From positions 1 through 35,797 of the forward strand of contig RCAB01000586.1 of NCBI GenBank assembly GCA_003640385.1: DNA of 35,797 bases, in the 5' to 3' direction. Positions 15,642-26,749 of this stretch are shown piece after piece. The stretch is from Setaria digitata. Its lineage: Eukaryota; Nematoda; Chromadorea; Rhabditida; Setariidae. Under the pieces are notes generated by a model. It saw only the letters and a list, made by a program, of their open reading frames with translations. It did no database searches and had not been told where the DNA came from. A program made the position numbers and the translations under genes. Within the stretch, counting starts at the first letter, position 1, and every line of letters begins with the position of its first letter.

Positions 15642-18084
15642 CTGAAAGTTGAAATATTCCATTCAAGTCTGAAACAATTCTGGCAGCTTAAGCTTGAGGA
15701 TGGATTCATGCTAGCATTTCGTTCATCCTCAACTAATATTTAGAAAAGCTAGTTTACAAGCTGAGTGGAATATTATCAATGATCGAATTAATTTTCGAAT
15801 AACTAATCGGTAAGTATAATAAGAACATTATCCAGTAGGATCCGAGAGTGTAGGATAAATTATGGGTTTAATATCATTTTATTTTGTATCCTTCCAGCAA
15901 ACAAATCTCAATAAATGCTCTGGTTTTGTTAGATGAATAGATATACTAGCATTATTGCTATTAGAAAATTTTAAATTAATAATTAATCGACTAATTAATT
16001 AATTGATGCGGACTGAAAAAAGATCGACAAACAGATTTGTCAGAAAATCTCATCGAGTGGATAATAAAAGTTAAATCAAACTAATCTAATCTAAGTGCCA
16101 TTAATATAACCTAAAATGTTGATGAACGTAAATAAATTTAGCATATATCAGCTGCTCTTAATTTGCTCAATATATTTGACGTACAGAAAAGCAAAGTTTG
16201 TTTTTCGTGAAAATTAAAGTGAAAATTTGCAGAAAGGAGAATAAAATGAAATTTCAGTTCAAATTAACGACATATTATGAGAAAAGATTTAAATGATTAT
16301 GGTCTGTCTAGAAATTACAGTTACGTATGAAACTGAAATTCGATAAGATCGAAATTTGTACTGAACCATTAACTGTCACAATTATCAGTATGACATTTTT
16401 GAACGGTTCAAGATGGCAGCAATATAAAATAAAGCGAAACTACTTACAGTGGTTGGTTGAAGTTGTTTCATGTTGTAGCAAAGTGAATAAATGGCGCATC
16501 CACGACTATTAGGCTTAATTCAGTGATAATGTCACAATTAACAGTTAAAAAGATTCTATTTTATTGATGCTCAAGTATGTGAATTCTGGAAAAGATCTGG
16601 CTTACTTAGGGTAATAAAAATGAACGAGTTGATGGCATTAGCACATAAAGAATAAGAATGAACAGAAGCGAAAAATTAAATGAAGCAACAGTATCTCTCT
16701 TGAACTTTAAAGCCCCAAATTCATTAATTTCTTGTTTGTTAGACCTTTTAGACTTGTCTTGGCAAACAATTCTTTTTACTGTATATTTACTTTAAAAAAA
16801 AAAAGAACAGAAAAAAACATGTTGAAGCAATTACACCAAATGAAAGTATTTTTTTGTAAGACCGAGTATGTAATCTATTAGTGCTTATCAGTTTATCACT
16901 TATTTTTGGTAGGAAGTAGAGTCGTCTATCAGTTTTCTTATTTCGATGAGCCTAGAAAATATATATATGTGATAGTATTTGAATGCGGTAAAAGTTTGTT
17001 TTACCCTTGAAATACCGAAATGAACTGTGAAGAAAGAAGGAAAGCACATGTTCCACTATTTCATACATTTTCATTAACTGCCTAAGTAACTTTCGGGACT
17101 TCAATTGAAGCTTCAAAGAATGAGGAGAATTTGTAAGCATAAAGTGAACACTTTCCTGTCTGCTAGGAAACCTTCTACATTAACAGCCTTTAACAAAAAG
17201 CCGCTCGAATGACCTCTGCAAAGAATTCGTCGAGATTTGCAATTGGAAAATTTCCATTCACTTTCACATAACAGTAATGCTAAATGTTTATTATATTCCG
17301 ATTCCAGTCTAATGGTACTTCAAAGTGAAAGAGAAAATAAATTTGTTTTTGGAAGGGCAAATGAAAGCGTAGGAACGGGAGGAGAGGAATATATGTATGA
17401 CCGATCAAATGGATCCATTAGTGAGAAAAGAGTGATTGAGCAGTGAAAGCAGCATTTTAAGTTGAAAAGTCGGTAGCTGCAGAAGAGTGAATGAATCAGT
17501 TTATCAATATGTACGCATTTAGAGTCTAATGTCAAGATCATATATCATCAGCATCATCACTGTACTGGTGAAAGTTACAGGTTCGTGTTTTTCTTCTTCT
17601 TCCGTCATTGTCTCTCTAGTGAGCTTTCTCTGGACAGATGCAACAATGCTTTCGGTAGCGCTAATGATGAAAGATTTAATTATGAAATGCTACCACTGCT
17701 AGAGTGGTGATGCAAACTAGCAGCACTAGGCGAAGGAATTCGTATTAAATTAGCATTCAGTCGAAGTATCAAATGTTCGGGAGAGTTTTTAAACTAACAA
17801 ATGATGAATCATGGGGAAGTCCATTGTAGGGAAATTCTCGCAACCAATCAAATGCATCGGTTTCTCTGACCGATCAAGAGTTAATCATCCCAGAACTTCC
17901 GCAATTCTATCGATTATCACTCGTATTCATAACAGACAAACGAGTAAATGATAAGCATAAGAAGCATCCGAGAGTTCCATATATTGGCAACTGCTTCTTT
18001 TGTAACTCTGTCAAAAAAATTTCATTCTTTTCGCAAAAAATCAAAGTTTAGGTAGAGAAACAAGGAAGCAACTGGAATATGTGA
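15642..18084. other. Unresolved region, possible 5' exons of the IQ/ASPM-like gene
   Basis: The minus strand holds several short open stretches bounded by plausible splice sites. One is 17214-17279 (22 codons, containing FPIANLDEFFAE). Another begins at 17155 and contains KLLRQLMKMYEIVEHV. A third is near 16450-16510, with WMRHLFTLLQHE before a GTAAGT donor. They could be divergent calponin-homology-domain exons of the gene at 14262-15641, but I could not join them in one frame, so none is called. The plus strand shows no family match. This interval also contains the 3' UTR of the PIN4 gene. Confidence 0.3.
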
Positions 18085-18803
18085 TCACTTCTTAGCTTCA
18101 ACCATGATAACATGATAACCGAACTGAGTTTTTACAGGTGGATCGGTGTACACAGGTTTATCAACGGTACTGTTTGGAAGAGCAAATGCAGCATCTTGGA
18201 ATGCACTGACCATTGATCCACGAATCATCCAACCCAGATCACCCTGAATTAGTACAGATTATTCGGTTACTAATAATTGCGATAGAAGTTGATATACGAA
18301 CTGCATATCGTGTTCACTGATAACATCCTCATCAGAGAATATCTAATAAGAAGCTTGAATAATAAGAACTATACTAAGCAACTAGTTAAATAAGCAACCT
18401 AACAGGTGATTTCCAGTTTTGGAACCCAGAATATTAAAAAAAAAAACGGTGAATGTATTACCCCAGACTTAGCTTTATCTTCGCTATAACTTGCGGCTAC
18501 TTCATTAAATTTTGAACCAGACTTCAACTTCTCGATAGCTTCCAGCGCTTTTTTCTAAAGAAAATGTATTTTTTACATCACCACATCATAACTGTCCGAT
18601 AATGTATCCATAAAAAAGGAGATGGCTAGATAAAAACTTCGTTAAAGCTTATCAGAAGGAAAGTTTACTTGTTTCTCGCATAAAATATGTCTGACTTTGA
18701 CGGCAGTACCGCTACCTTTAGATTCCTTCTTTGAGCTTCCGCTAGCACTTACTTTTGATGTACTACTACCGTTTGTACCCTTACTGCCACTCTTCTTTGG
18801 CAT
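18085..18803 (-). CDS. PIN4: Parvulin-type peptidyl-prolyl isomerase, PIN4/Par14 family
   Basis: Three phase-0 exons, 18669-18803, 18462-18554 and 18085-18243 in transcript order, give 387 nt (128 aa). Human PIN4 is 131 aa, so this is full length. Residues 1-38 are a Lys/Ser/Gly-rich tail starting MPKKSGSKG, as in Par14, where the basic tail binds DNA and pre-ribosomal particles. The parvulin fold follows with VRHILCE, the helix [33 protein letters not shown] and the closing FGYHVIMVE. These contain the conserved histidines and hydrophobic pocket of the family. It catalyses cis-trans isomerisation of X-Pro bonds. It lacks the WW domain and the basic phosphate-binding loop of Pin1, so it is not a phospho-specific isomerase. 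It lies 1.05 kb downstream of the KIN17 gene on the same strand. Confidence 0.95.
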
Positions 18804-19853
18804 TTCCAAATTCCATTCACTTGTAAAAGAAAAAGTAACATCTACTCAAGCACATATGACCATGAAAGAGACTAGAGTCACCTTAAATAAATGACGACCT
18901 GAAAGATTTGTAACCCAGCCGTGACGAGAGCACTGTCTTTATTTGCTTTCCTGCTAGTGATTTTCATAAATTAATGTTTTATATAGGAGTAATTTGGTAG
19001 TGGTACTGGCGGGTAATTTCCAACGTGACCACTTCCTGAACTTGTTACCACTATCTGAACCTAATGGATAGATTTTCATCTTCATCGTGACTCAGTGCTG
19101 CAAGCTAGAACTGAGTAAGATATAAAAGCCTAAATCTAGATCCTGACTATGAGCTGATAAGAAATTCGTTGCGGGCAAACAGATCAAACAGTTGAGTTAA
19201 CCCTCGCATTTCACCTCTTGACAATTCGGTGGAAGGAAATAAAACTCGTTCTTTAAGGAAGGATAATTGCAACAAATGCCTAATCAAAACATGAAAATAT
19301 GAATTTTAGATTATAGGGAAAATGCAAAAAGCAACTGTCATGACAAATAAACTAGGCTTCGCGCAATGGATCATACTCATTATATTACAATAATTACAGC
19401 AAATGTAAATGTCAAACGAAGAAAGAGAAAATCAAATATCCGAGTCTCACCGAAATCAGGACTGTACATCACTCACTAGATATGAAGTTTAGGACTATTA
19501 CATAATACATACACTTTTATTACAAATTACATACAAAGAAGAATAAGAATGTCTCATTTTTAGCTTTAAATCACGAAGTGCATTTAGCCCCAAAAGATCA
19601 CCAGAAAAAGTCAAAAAAAGTTTACGTAGATAAACCCAAACAATGTATGATACCTCTAACTGTTTGAAAGAAAAAAAAAACATCTTCATATTAATTTTCA
19701 CAACGACCACAATTAACATACAGAACTGAGATACCATGTTCATTCAATTCGTCTATTATATTATTATTATTATATTATCTATTATTACAGGAATAACCAA
19801 ATGCTGCAAAATAAGCATGTGATTTGCAGTAGCGATCAGTGATAAAATTCATT
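18804..19853. other. Spacer between KIN17 and PIN4
   Basis: About 1 kb separates the KIN17 stop from the PIN4 start. A T/A-rich trinucleotide stretch (TTA/TAT repeats) lies near 19757-19785. No exon was recognised on either strand; the 81-codon minus-strand frame at 19498-19743 looks like random AT-rich sequence. The spacer would contain the KIN17 3' UTR and either a promoter for PIN4 or an operon-type intercistronic region. Confidence 0.5.
18819..18835 (-). promoter_or_regulatory. Probable trans-splice acceptor of PIN4
   Basis: On the minus strand, a pyrimidine-rich stretch ending TTTTACAAG places an AG (18821-18820) about 16 nt before the PIN4 ATG. Its closeness to the start codon suggests spliced-leader addition here. 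The AAG form of the acceptor is weaker than TTTCAG. Confidence 0.4.
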
Positions 19854-19858
19854 TTATT
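19852..19858 (-). terminator. AATAAA overlapping the KIN17 stop codon
   Basis: Read on the minus strand, the last codons run CAA TAA AA, so a canonical AATAAA hexamer overlaps the stop codon. If used, the mRNA would have almost no 3' UTR. It may also be a chance match, with the real site further down. Confidence 0.3.
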
Positions 19859-22800
19859 GTTTCAGTTTACAAACATCTTCGTATGGTAAACACAAGACCC
19901 TTCCTTTAGCAAGCGTTTCATCAAGGCGGAGGACTACAGAGAATTTTTCTTCTTCAATTGCCTTTAGCACAGCCTTCGTTCCACGATATGCTCCGTTAAC
20001 AACCAATATTTCGCGTCCCACAGCCGGTATTACTGTTTCCAAATTTTCTTGGTCAATTTCCAACGAATTCCCTAAATCAATTATTAAACCAAGCTAGCGA
20101 AATAACCATTTGTATTGATGTTTCTGCTTCTCTACACACAATCAAAGTATGCGCAAAAAAATTATTAAAATTAAAAATTTTTCAAGACAAAATAATTCAT
20201 TCGCGACTTAAAAAATTCTCGAAACAAAAATTTCAGATATAGCAGCTAGAGCTTCAGTAGAAATTGAATGCTATCCCGCTAGGAAAAAAGGAAACTTGAA
20301 AACTAGATATTCTTAACCAAATGAACTAACCATTCACATCTAGAACTGCAGTGAAATCATCCACTAATCGTTTTATTACACCTTTTGCTTTGTAGAAATC
20401 ATTACCAAATTTTTTTGTAGTGATCTATAATTCAAGCATAAAATTGAAAACAAAAATTATAGAAATTACTTCAGACATAACTGAAACCGTGATAGTCATA
20501 CGTACTTCATAATATATCTCCAACTGGAAAGCTATGAACCGAATATTTCACATTAAATATCTGAGAAAAGCTCATGCTGACCACTATTAAATTATTCTCA
20601 TTTGGGTCAAAACTACATATTTGCAAATAATACTACCACTGTTGTGGCTTTCTAAATTCATTCCGGTTTGAACTTTATGCAAACTTGAGTACAGCAAATG
20701 CGCTAACTTCATAGAAAAAAATGCAAAAAAAAAAAAAAAAATATGAAGAAATAAATACCTACTTTCACAATAATTCCTTCATGAAGCCAGTTGTCTCTCC
20801 TGTTTCGCTTTTCCTTACGACGTTCCTCCATTTCCATAATTTCATCTAGTGCACTTTTCTTTGACCTCAGATCTTGGTTTCGATTTCTACTTGGTTCAGG
20901 AACTGCATCACCTGCAAAACTAGGTCCTCCGATAGAACACTGAGTCAGAAACAAAAATATATCATCACTGATATGAATAAATCGATTAAACAAATAAACA
21001 AGTAATTACTTAATTAATGATAGGCAAATAAATAAACCAAATAAATTATTTAATAATAAGTAAAAAATGGATCGATTATTTAATAAAAATAAACGAATTA
21101 ATACTGCAAGTTGCTGGTGAGCATAAAAGTTGCTAAAACGACTGATTCATTATAAGGAAATCAATAATAGTAAAATAATACATATACAACGGATCGATTG
21201 TTTAATAAAAATAAACGGATTAATACTTTTAAGAAAAGAGAGATTATGGTATGGTTAAGAAAGAGAAATTATGGTACGGTTCTATATATATATAATGTAT
21301 ATTATGGTATGGTTCTATATATAATCTTTTTGATAATCATCTTTCCTTTCTCTCTTGGAAGTTGAAGAGCTGAAAAAGTCACCTTCGTGCCGATGCTTCT
21401 TAAGTTTTTCCGGCAATTCTGATTCAGATTTCACTTCTTTTTTTATTTTGGCATCAAATACCGGATGAGATATCGAAAGAACTGACGAATTTGGCCTGCA
21501 GAGCTCCTAAAAACTAACACTGGCTAAAAGAAAAAAACTAAATTAAAAATTGGCGAGCAATTCACTGAAAGTTGCCGTGAACATTAAAGTCGATAAGGTG
21601 AATCATTATAAATTTAAAAAGGTACAAGAAAGAGAATATCACTATCACATCACTCACAATTATGTCCAGAAAAAACAGTTACCCATCTCATACTGATCGA
21701 AAAGCAGGATCTATTACTTGCATGCATTTATCTAATGAACTGGTCAATTTAAAGGATTAAATGATGTTAGAGCTACAGACCATCATCCTAATTTAAACGT
21801 AAGTGTGGAGGAGACAAGGAACTCATTTTTCAAAATTAATTGTATTATGGTAAGATGCGACTAACTGACAGGTTTTCTGACTCTTCTAATTACTTTTCAT
21901 TTAGAAAGAGAACTTCGATATAGGAATAAAAATTAATATTCACCTCATCAGTTGGTTTTTTTACAGCTAACGAAAAAGTAACTTTCTCATCATCACTGAA
22001 ACGAAATAATTCTGTAGGATGGTTTGTATTTGCTTCTACTGACTGCTGCTGCTGCTTTTCACGAGCTCTGCAAAACATGATAAACTTTTAAGTAGATAAA
22101 GATGACAACAGAAAACAAAACAAAATCTCTCCACCAATGCTCATTCGTCAAAGTCACCAAAATTCCCAACAGTGAAATCTGAATATATTTAGACAGAATA
22201 TGATAAAATATCCAAATATGCTTTAAAACTCAGCCAGGTGCAATTTAATATGAACATATACCTTTCTGCTTGTTCTTCCAGTAAATGTTGTAACCTTTCT
22301 TCATCATCATATGCTGCTTTAACTTTATGCAGTGTTTCTTGCTTCTTTAGTTCTTCTTGTTGATCAATCCATGCAATATACCACCCTAAAAAAAAAAAAA
22401 AACAAAAAAAAAAACTAACTTAATAATTTTCTAAATTCTTCCTATAGTCTCAAGAAATTTTCGAATGATTATTTCAATATTAACTGAAACACTACTAGTT
22501 TCTCTATGAGTAATACCAAACAACTAAAATACGAAAGCACGCAATATTTTATACAAAACAACACAATTAAGTAGATTTCCCTCGCTTTTTCATAACATTA
22601 ACAAAACAGTTGTTCATAACTAAACAAAATGAAGACTGGAAAATCCCATAAACAAATAAGGTGACAAACATTCTGAAAATACTCAACGAATACGATGGGA
22701 CATAACACAATAACCCACACATTTCTTCAAACATGAATTAAAAAACGAATCATGGAAACGAAACCTTTTTCTGTTTGATCAACATGGCATTTACCAGATT

Positions 22801-23669
22801 TCCCAAGATAAATAACAAAATTCGTTAAAGTATGCCATTTTGTTGAATTCATATGCGTATGCATTTTATCACGAATGTATTCCTGGTAAACTTCATTGGC
22901 ACGAACACGTTTCGTACCGAAAGTGCTTCTTAATACCTAGAGAGATATCGACAGGTCATTTTTAAATAAGGCTTTTCTAGCTGGCTTTTTATGAGGTGTA
23001 TCGAACACCAAATAATAATAAGACAAGTTAGACAGGTTCTTGCGCAAGTCCGATATCACAGTCTTTGGTGTATGTAAAAAATATATAATATGAGTAATAA
23101 GGATATATTACTGGATTCACCAATCTATGCTAGGATGAAAGCTACAAGATTGCCAGCCCAAATCTAAGCGATCCAAATTAATAAAATAAGGAAACGGATC
23201 CTCAGGAAACAGGGGACAGCAAACCTGTTCAATAAAGTATATCTACAGGAAGTAGGACAGACACAAAGTAGGAAGATAATTCTACAGAAAAAAAAACAGT
23301 TTAACGATTTGAAAATTAAGCAAAAATAGCTAAACAAAGCAATACTTTTAAAAAATTATTCTCAAACTCTTGACTGTATTCTCTTAGATAAATATCCGGA
23401 TTTTCGGCGAATAATAATAACTGTCGTTGATGAGTTTCGCTTGTTAAATGACATTTAAAACCGTTCTGATCACGGCACTGCTTTTTACACATTTGACAAA
23501 ACCTAAAAATGCGTAATTTACTGACTGCGACTAAGCAAAAAATGCAATACACGGAAAAAAAACTAGAGCAATATGAATATGCATTCTCATACCATCGCAG
23601 CTTTTGCAGTCCTTTTGATTTACACCGATTGGCAATTTCTTTTGGGGTTCCCTTCTCGTACTTGCCCAT
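19854..23669 (-). CDS. KIN: KIN17 DNA/RNA-binding protein
   Basis: Nine exons in transcript order: 23593-23669, 23346-23502, 22765-22936, 22262-22385, 21944-22067, 21383-21506, 20763-20911, 20331-20424, 19854-20071. They give 1239 nt (412 aa; human KIN17 is 393). The N-terminus MGKYEKGTPKEIANRCKSKG is diagnostic. A C2H2-type finger has its ligands at C28, C31, H44 and H50. A winged-helix domain follows (LRSTFGTKRV, HMNSTKWHTLTNFV, GWYIAWID). Next come a coiled, charged middle with a short glutamine run and DEKVTFSLAVKK, then KKSALDEIMEMEE. The tandem SH3-like C-terminus has NWLHEGIIVK, ETVIPAVGREILVVNGAYRG and a closing EDVCKL. The last module includes a KOW-type RNA-binding loop. Family members are nuclear, bind curved DNA and RNA, and associate with spliceosomes and replication/repair factors. 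Phase is consistent at all eight junctions. Confidence 0.96.
21069..21227. repeat. 37-bp imperfect direct repeat in KIN17 intron 6
   Basis: Two copies, 21069-21105 and 21191-21227, are identical at 35 of 37 positions by eye. Both begin GGATCGATT and end TTAATACT, and they lie 85 bp apart. Just beyond, at about 21243-21329, a unit ATTATGGTA(T/C)GGTT occurs three times, twice followed by a TATATA tract. This part of the intron has therefore grown by local duplication. Confidence 0.85.
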
Positions 23670-25948
23670 TGCTCATGCGATAAACAAAACACGTACGAAC
23701 ACGTAACAACCGCGAAAGTCCAAACCAATGAATCACGTGAACTACTCTTCCAATACAATTGTTCAAGTACCGAAAGGTTGCATGTGAAAATTTGAAATCC
23801 CACAAGTGGATTCCGGAAGAGTAATTGTTGGTCTGGTTTGAATGTATTACGTGAAATTATTTTGACCTCGTAAATACACACGTGTACTGAGCAGTTTTCA
23901 CGTATTGATATATTTCCTATGAATTCTGAAAAAAATTCATTCCTCAAAACTAGTAAAAGTAAGAAATGAGTTTGTTCCGGAATGCATTAGAAAATGTGTT
24001 AGTACATGGTTCTGAAAAAATAGCATAGTTAGGTGTTTGAAATATGTCAGGTTTCGGTGACGAAAACCGGAATATCAAAAAGGATAGGTGTGGTCAATGT
24101 CCAAATATTCTTCGATTGTACCGGAAAAGAAGCGACAAAATGATAAAATATATCCGGTTGTTTGCGCATGGTATTTTTTTTATTCCTGAAAACATAAAGA
24201 AATTTGGAGTGTTCGGAATATTTCCCACAACTGTTCTGAAGTTTCCGGAATGACTTTCACGTTATCTGTTCACTGTTGCTCAGTCATCATTGGGCATTAG
24301 TAAAAAGTTGCATTCCTGTCATATTTTCTGAGATTACGTCACTTTTTCATCATACCGTTCTAACTTTCTATGAATTCAAAGAATGAAAATGGTATCACCA
24401 CCACACAAACACATTGCACACTAGATACGAATTATTTGCATCTAGACTAAATTGTCATCTACGGTTGACAACGCGATGAAACATTGTTTTAAATCAGTCA
24501 TCAATTTTAGAAATCAAATCGAATTTAATTCAGAGAATGCAACTGCCTTCTGAGCAAATTACCCATCAAAACAACTAACCAATAGCCACCGTCCTCTTAA
24601 TTATTTCCAACTACTGAATTTGAGGTTTTCGAACTTTTTCAGGTAAAATATACATCTTCAGCACTTCACATTATTCGTTTCTCACTGCTCCTCAGGAAAA
24701 TCATCTGTGTTTCTTTCTTTTTTCTTAGCAAATTAGAAAAGAATTAGAACATATAAAACTAAAGTTTGTACTGATTTGTAGCTTCAATTTGTAACAGCGT
24801 GACTATCGTTTTTTCTATCAGTTATAAGCAATAAATCAAACATTTCTTCAGTTGAAAAGGAACAAATATTACAAAGAAGGAAATGGTTCCAATTCTGTCC
24901 GATTAATTATTTTTTTTAAACCTTAAAAAGTAACAATCACCTGCAGGCATTATTGTTTTGTCGAATATGCTACGCCCTTTAGTGATGCCTGTAAGTACAA
25001 GGTCATTAACCTGCCCAATAAAACTTTTCTTTATATATCGTCGATCTCTCCTCTTGTCACCTTTCCACTCACTCACATAATGTGCTCATTTTGTTCCCAT
25101 GAAGTCATTACAATCTTACAATCCTTCCTGTTCCATTTCTTCTGCTATCATTCAATCGTTTAATATCACTCACTTTATTGTTATCAAGTTGAACTTTTAT
25201 CAGTCACTCGAACAGTTTAGTTGCCAGATCTAGCACTACAAGTTAAATTCAATTAAACAGATAAGGAATGAATAAACAACCAATGAAATCGCTATAATGA
25301 GGATTGATAAGTGCTGATACTAAAACAAACAACTCTGTGCTATGGCAAGACATCTAAGGTATAAACAAATAAGCTGTGACTAGTTATGATGTATTTATCC
25401 AAAGTGCTAGACAGATTCTAACTATTCTGGCTGTAGACTGTTTTGGGAGCCAAGATTCTTCAGTGATATATATGAGTAATCAGTTCTTGCAATTTATTTT
25501 TGAGATAAATTCCTTGAATAATTGGAACCATATGTTTATACTTGTTGAATCAATAGAAAAGTATTGTTTACTTGTTATTTCAGTAAATTTCAACTGTTCA
25601 AAAGGCAAATACAAATACTATTGAAATGAACTGAAGCAATGCAGAGGAAGAAAGAGATAGAAGAATAAATTTTGCTAAAATCAACTGTTTTCTATATTTT
25701 GAAGATAACTTGATATATTTGTTACTGGCAAGCAGTAACTTTATTATCACTGTGATCAGTGACTTATCTGAATAGTAATAATTTATTCAAGATATATAAG
25801 CGAGAAAAAAAAAATGTAAATTTAAAATTTACATGCCATGTTAAAAGTTTACATTAAAACTAATGGAAAATTGTTATCGGGATTCTCAAGTGTCAACACA
25901 TTTATTATATTAATTCACATTTCATTTTTGAAAACAAAACCAATGATT

Positions 25949-25992
25949 TACCTACTTTTTCCAAAATTAATACCTACTTTTTCCAAAATTAA
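25949..25992. repeat. Perfect 22-bp tandem duplication
   Basis: The 22-bp unit beginning TACCTACTTTTTCC and ending AAAATTAA occurs twice with no gap and no mismatch (25949-25970 and 25971-25992). The absence of divergence points to a recent slippage or unequal-exchange event in non-coding DNA. Confidence 0.95.
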
Positions 25993-26733
25993 ACTAATCC
26001 TCTTCTGGAAAAATTTGATGAATCGCATTACATTATTATAAAGGGAAGGGAATAAATTTTCAGTCATTATAATTTCAGGAAAAACTTGTTTCGAGCGATT
26101 AATCTGTGAACTGTATATTAATAATACAATCATCAAATATCATCAGCATCTCCAAATAATTGCATGTCATTTTCTGATCGGTGAGAATTTCTTTCTACGG
26201 CTGAATTTCGACATTTTATTAATTATTATCTTTGGTAATTTAAGATATATCCAATACATATATCTATCTTTTCTCAGGTAATTATAATAGAAAAAAAAGG
26301 AAGAAAACTGGAATTAGACAAATCACTATTGTGGTATTTGCAAGGGATCACTGATGGCATCATTTAAAGTAGATGATATTAAGTAATCACATTCGATATT
26401 GCGATAATTTCTTCTATCTTTTCTGATCTAGTCATCTTTCCCTTTAATTAATTTTGTTTCTTTATATATATTTTACTTAATTTGCAATTCACAATCTTGT
26501 TCCCATTCATTAATTGCTCCACTAGCCTTATTTTACTTCCAGTTTCTGTAATATCATTTTTTTTCTAATTTTATATAAGCCTTGGCCAGTTCTGGAATGA
26601 TAACGCGAAATGATTAAAGAGTTACAGCTACAATCTGTGAAGCACTAAAATAGGACGATTGTTCGCTCATAATAAATAATGAAGAAATTGACAATTCTGG
26701 ATTATTGGTAAAATAAGTGGATGCTTATTTGGT

Positions 26734-26749
26734 GTCACGTATGCGTGAC
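26734..26749. other. Short inverted repeat GTCACG-N4-CGTGAC
   Basis: Two perfect 6-bp arms flank a TATG loop. Outer bases do not pair. The arms are unusually GC-rich for the surrounding DNA. It could bind a dimeric transcription factor or be coincidental; no adjacent gene was found. Confidence 0.5.

Noticed and set aside
17320..17541. Minus-strand frame with an in-frame ATG followed by DPFDRSYIYSSPPVP
   Set aside because: The Pro/Ser motif loosely recalls the N-terminus of ASPM, but the frame closes before any usable donor and could not be linked to the IQ exons.
14262..18084. Unconventional myosin as the identity of the IQ gene
   Set aside because: Motor-domain signatures such as the P-loop GESGAGKT were not found on the minus strand upstream, and the interval is too short for a full motor domain.
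23531..23947. 138-codon minus-strand open frame, the longest in the window
   Set aside because: It overlaps KIN17 exon 1 in a different frame and has no recognisable domain; the KIN17 frame is supported by homology over nine exons.
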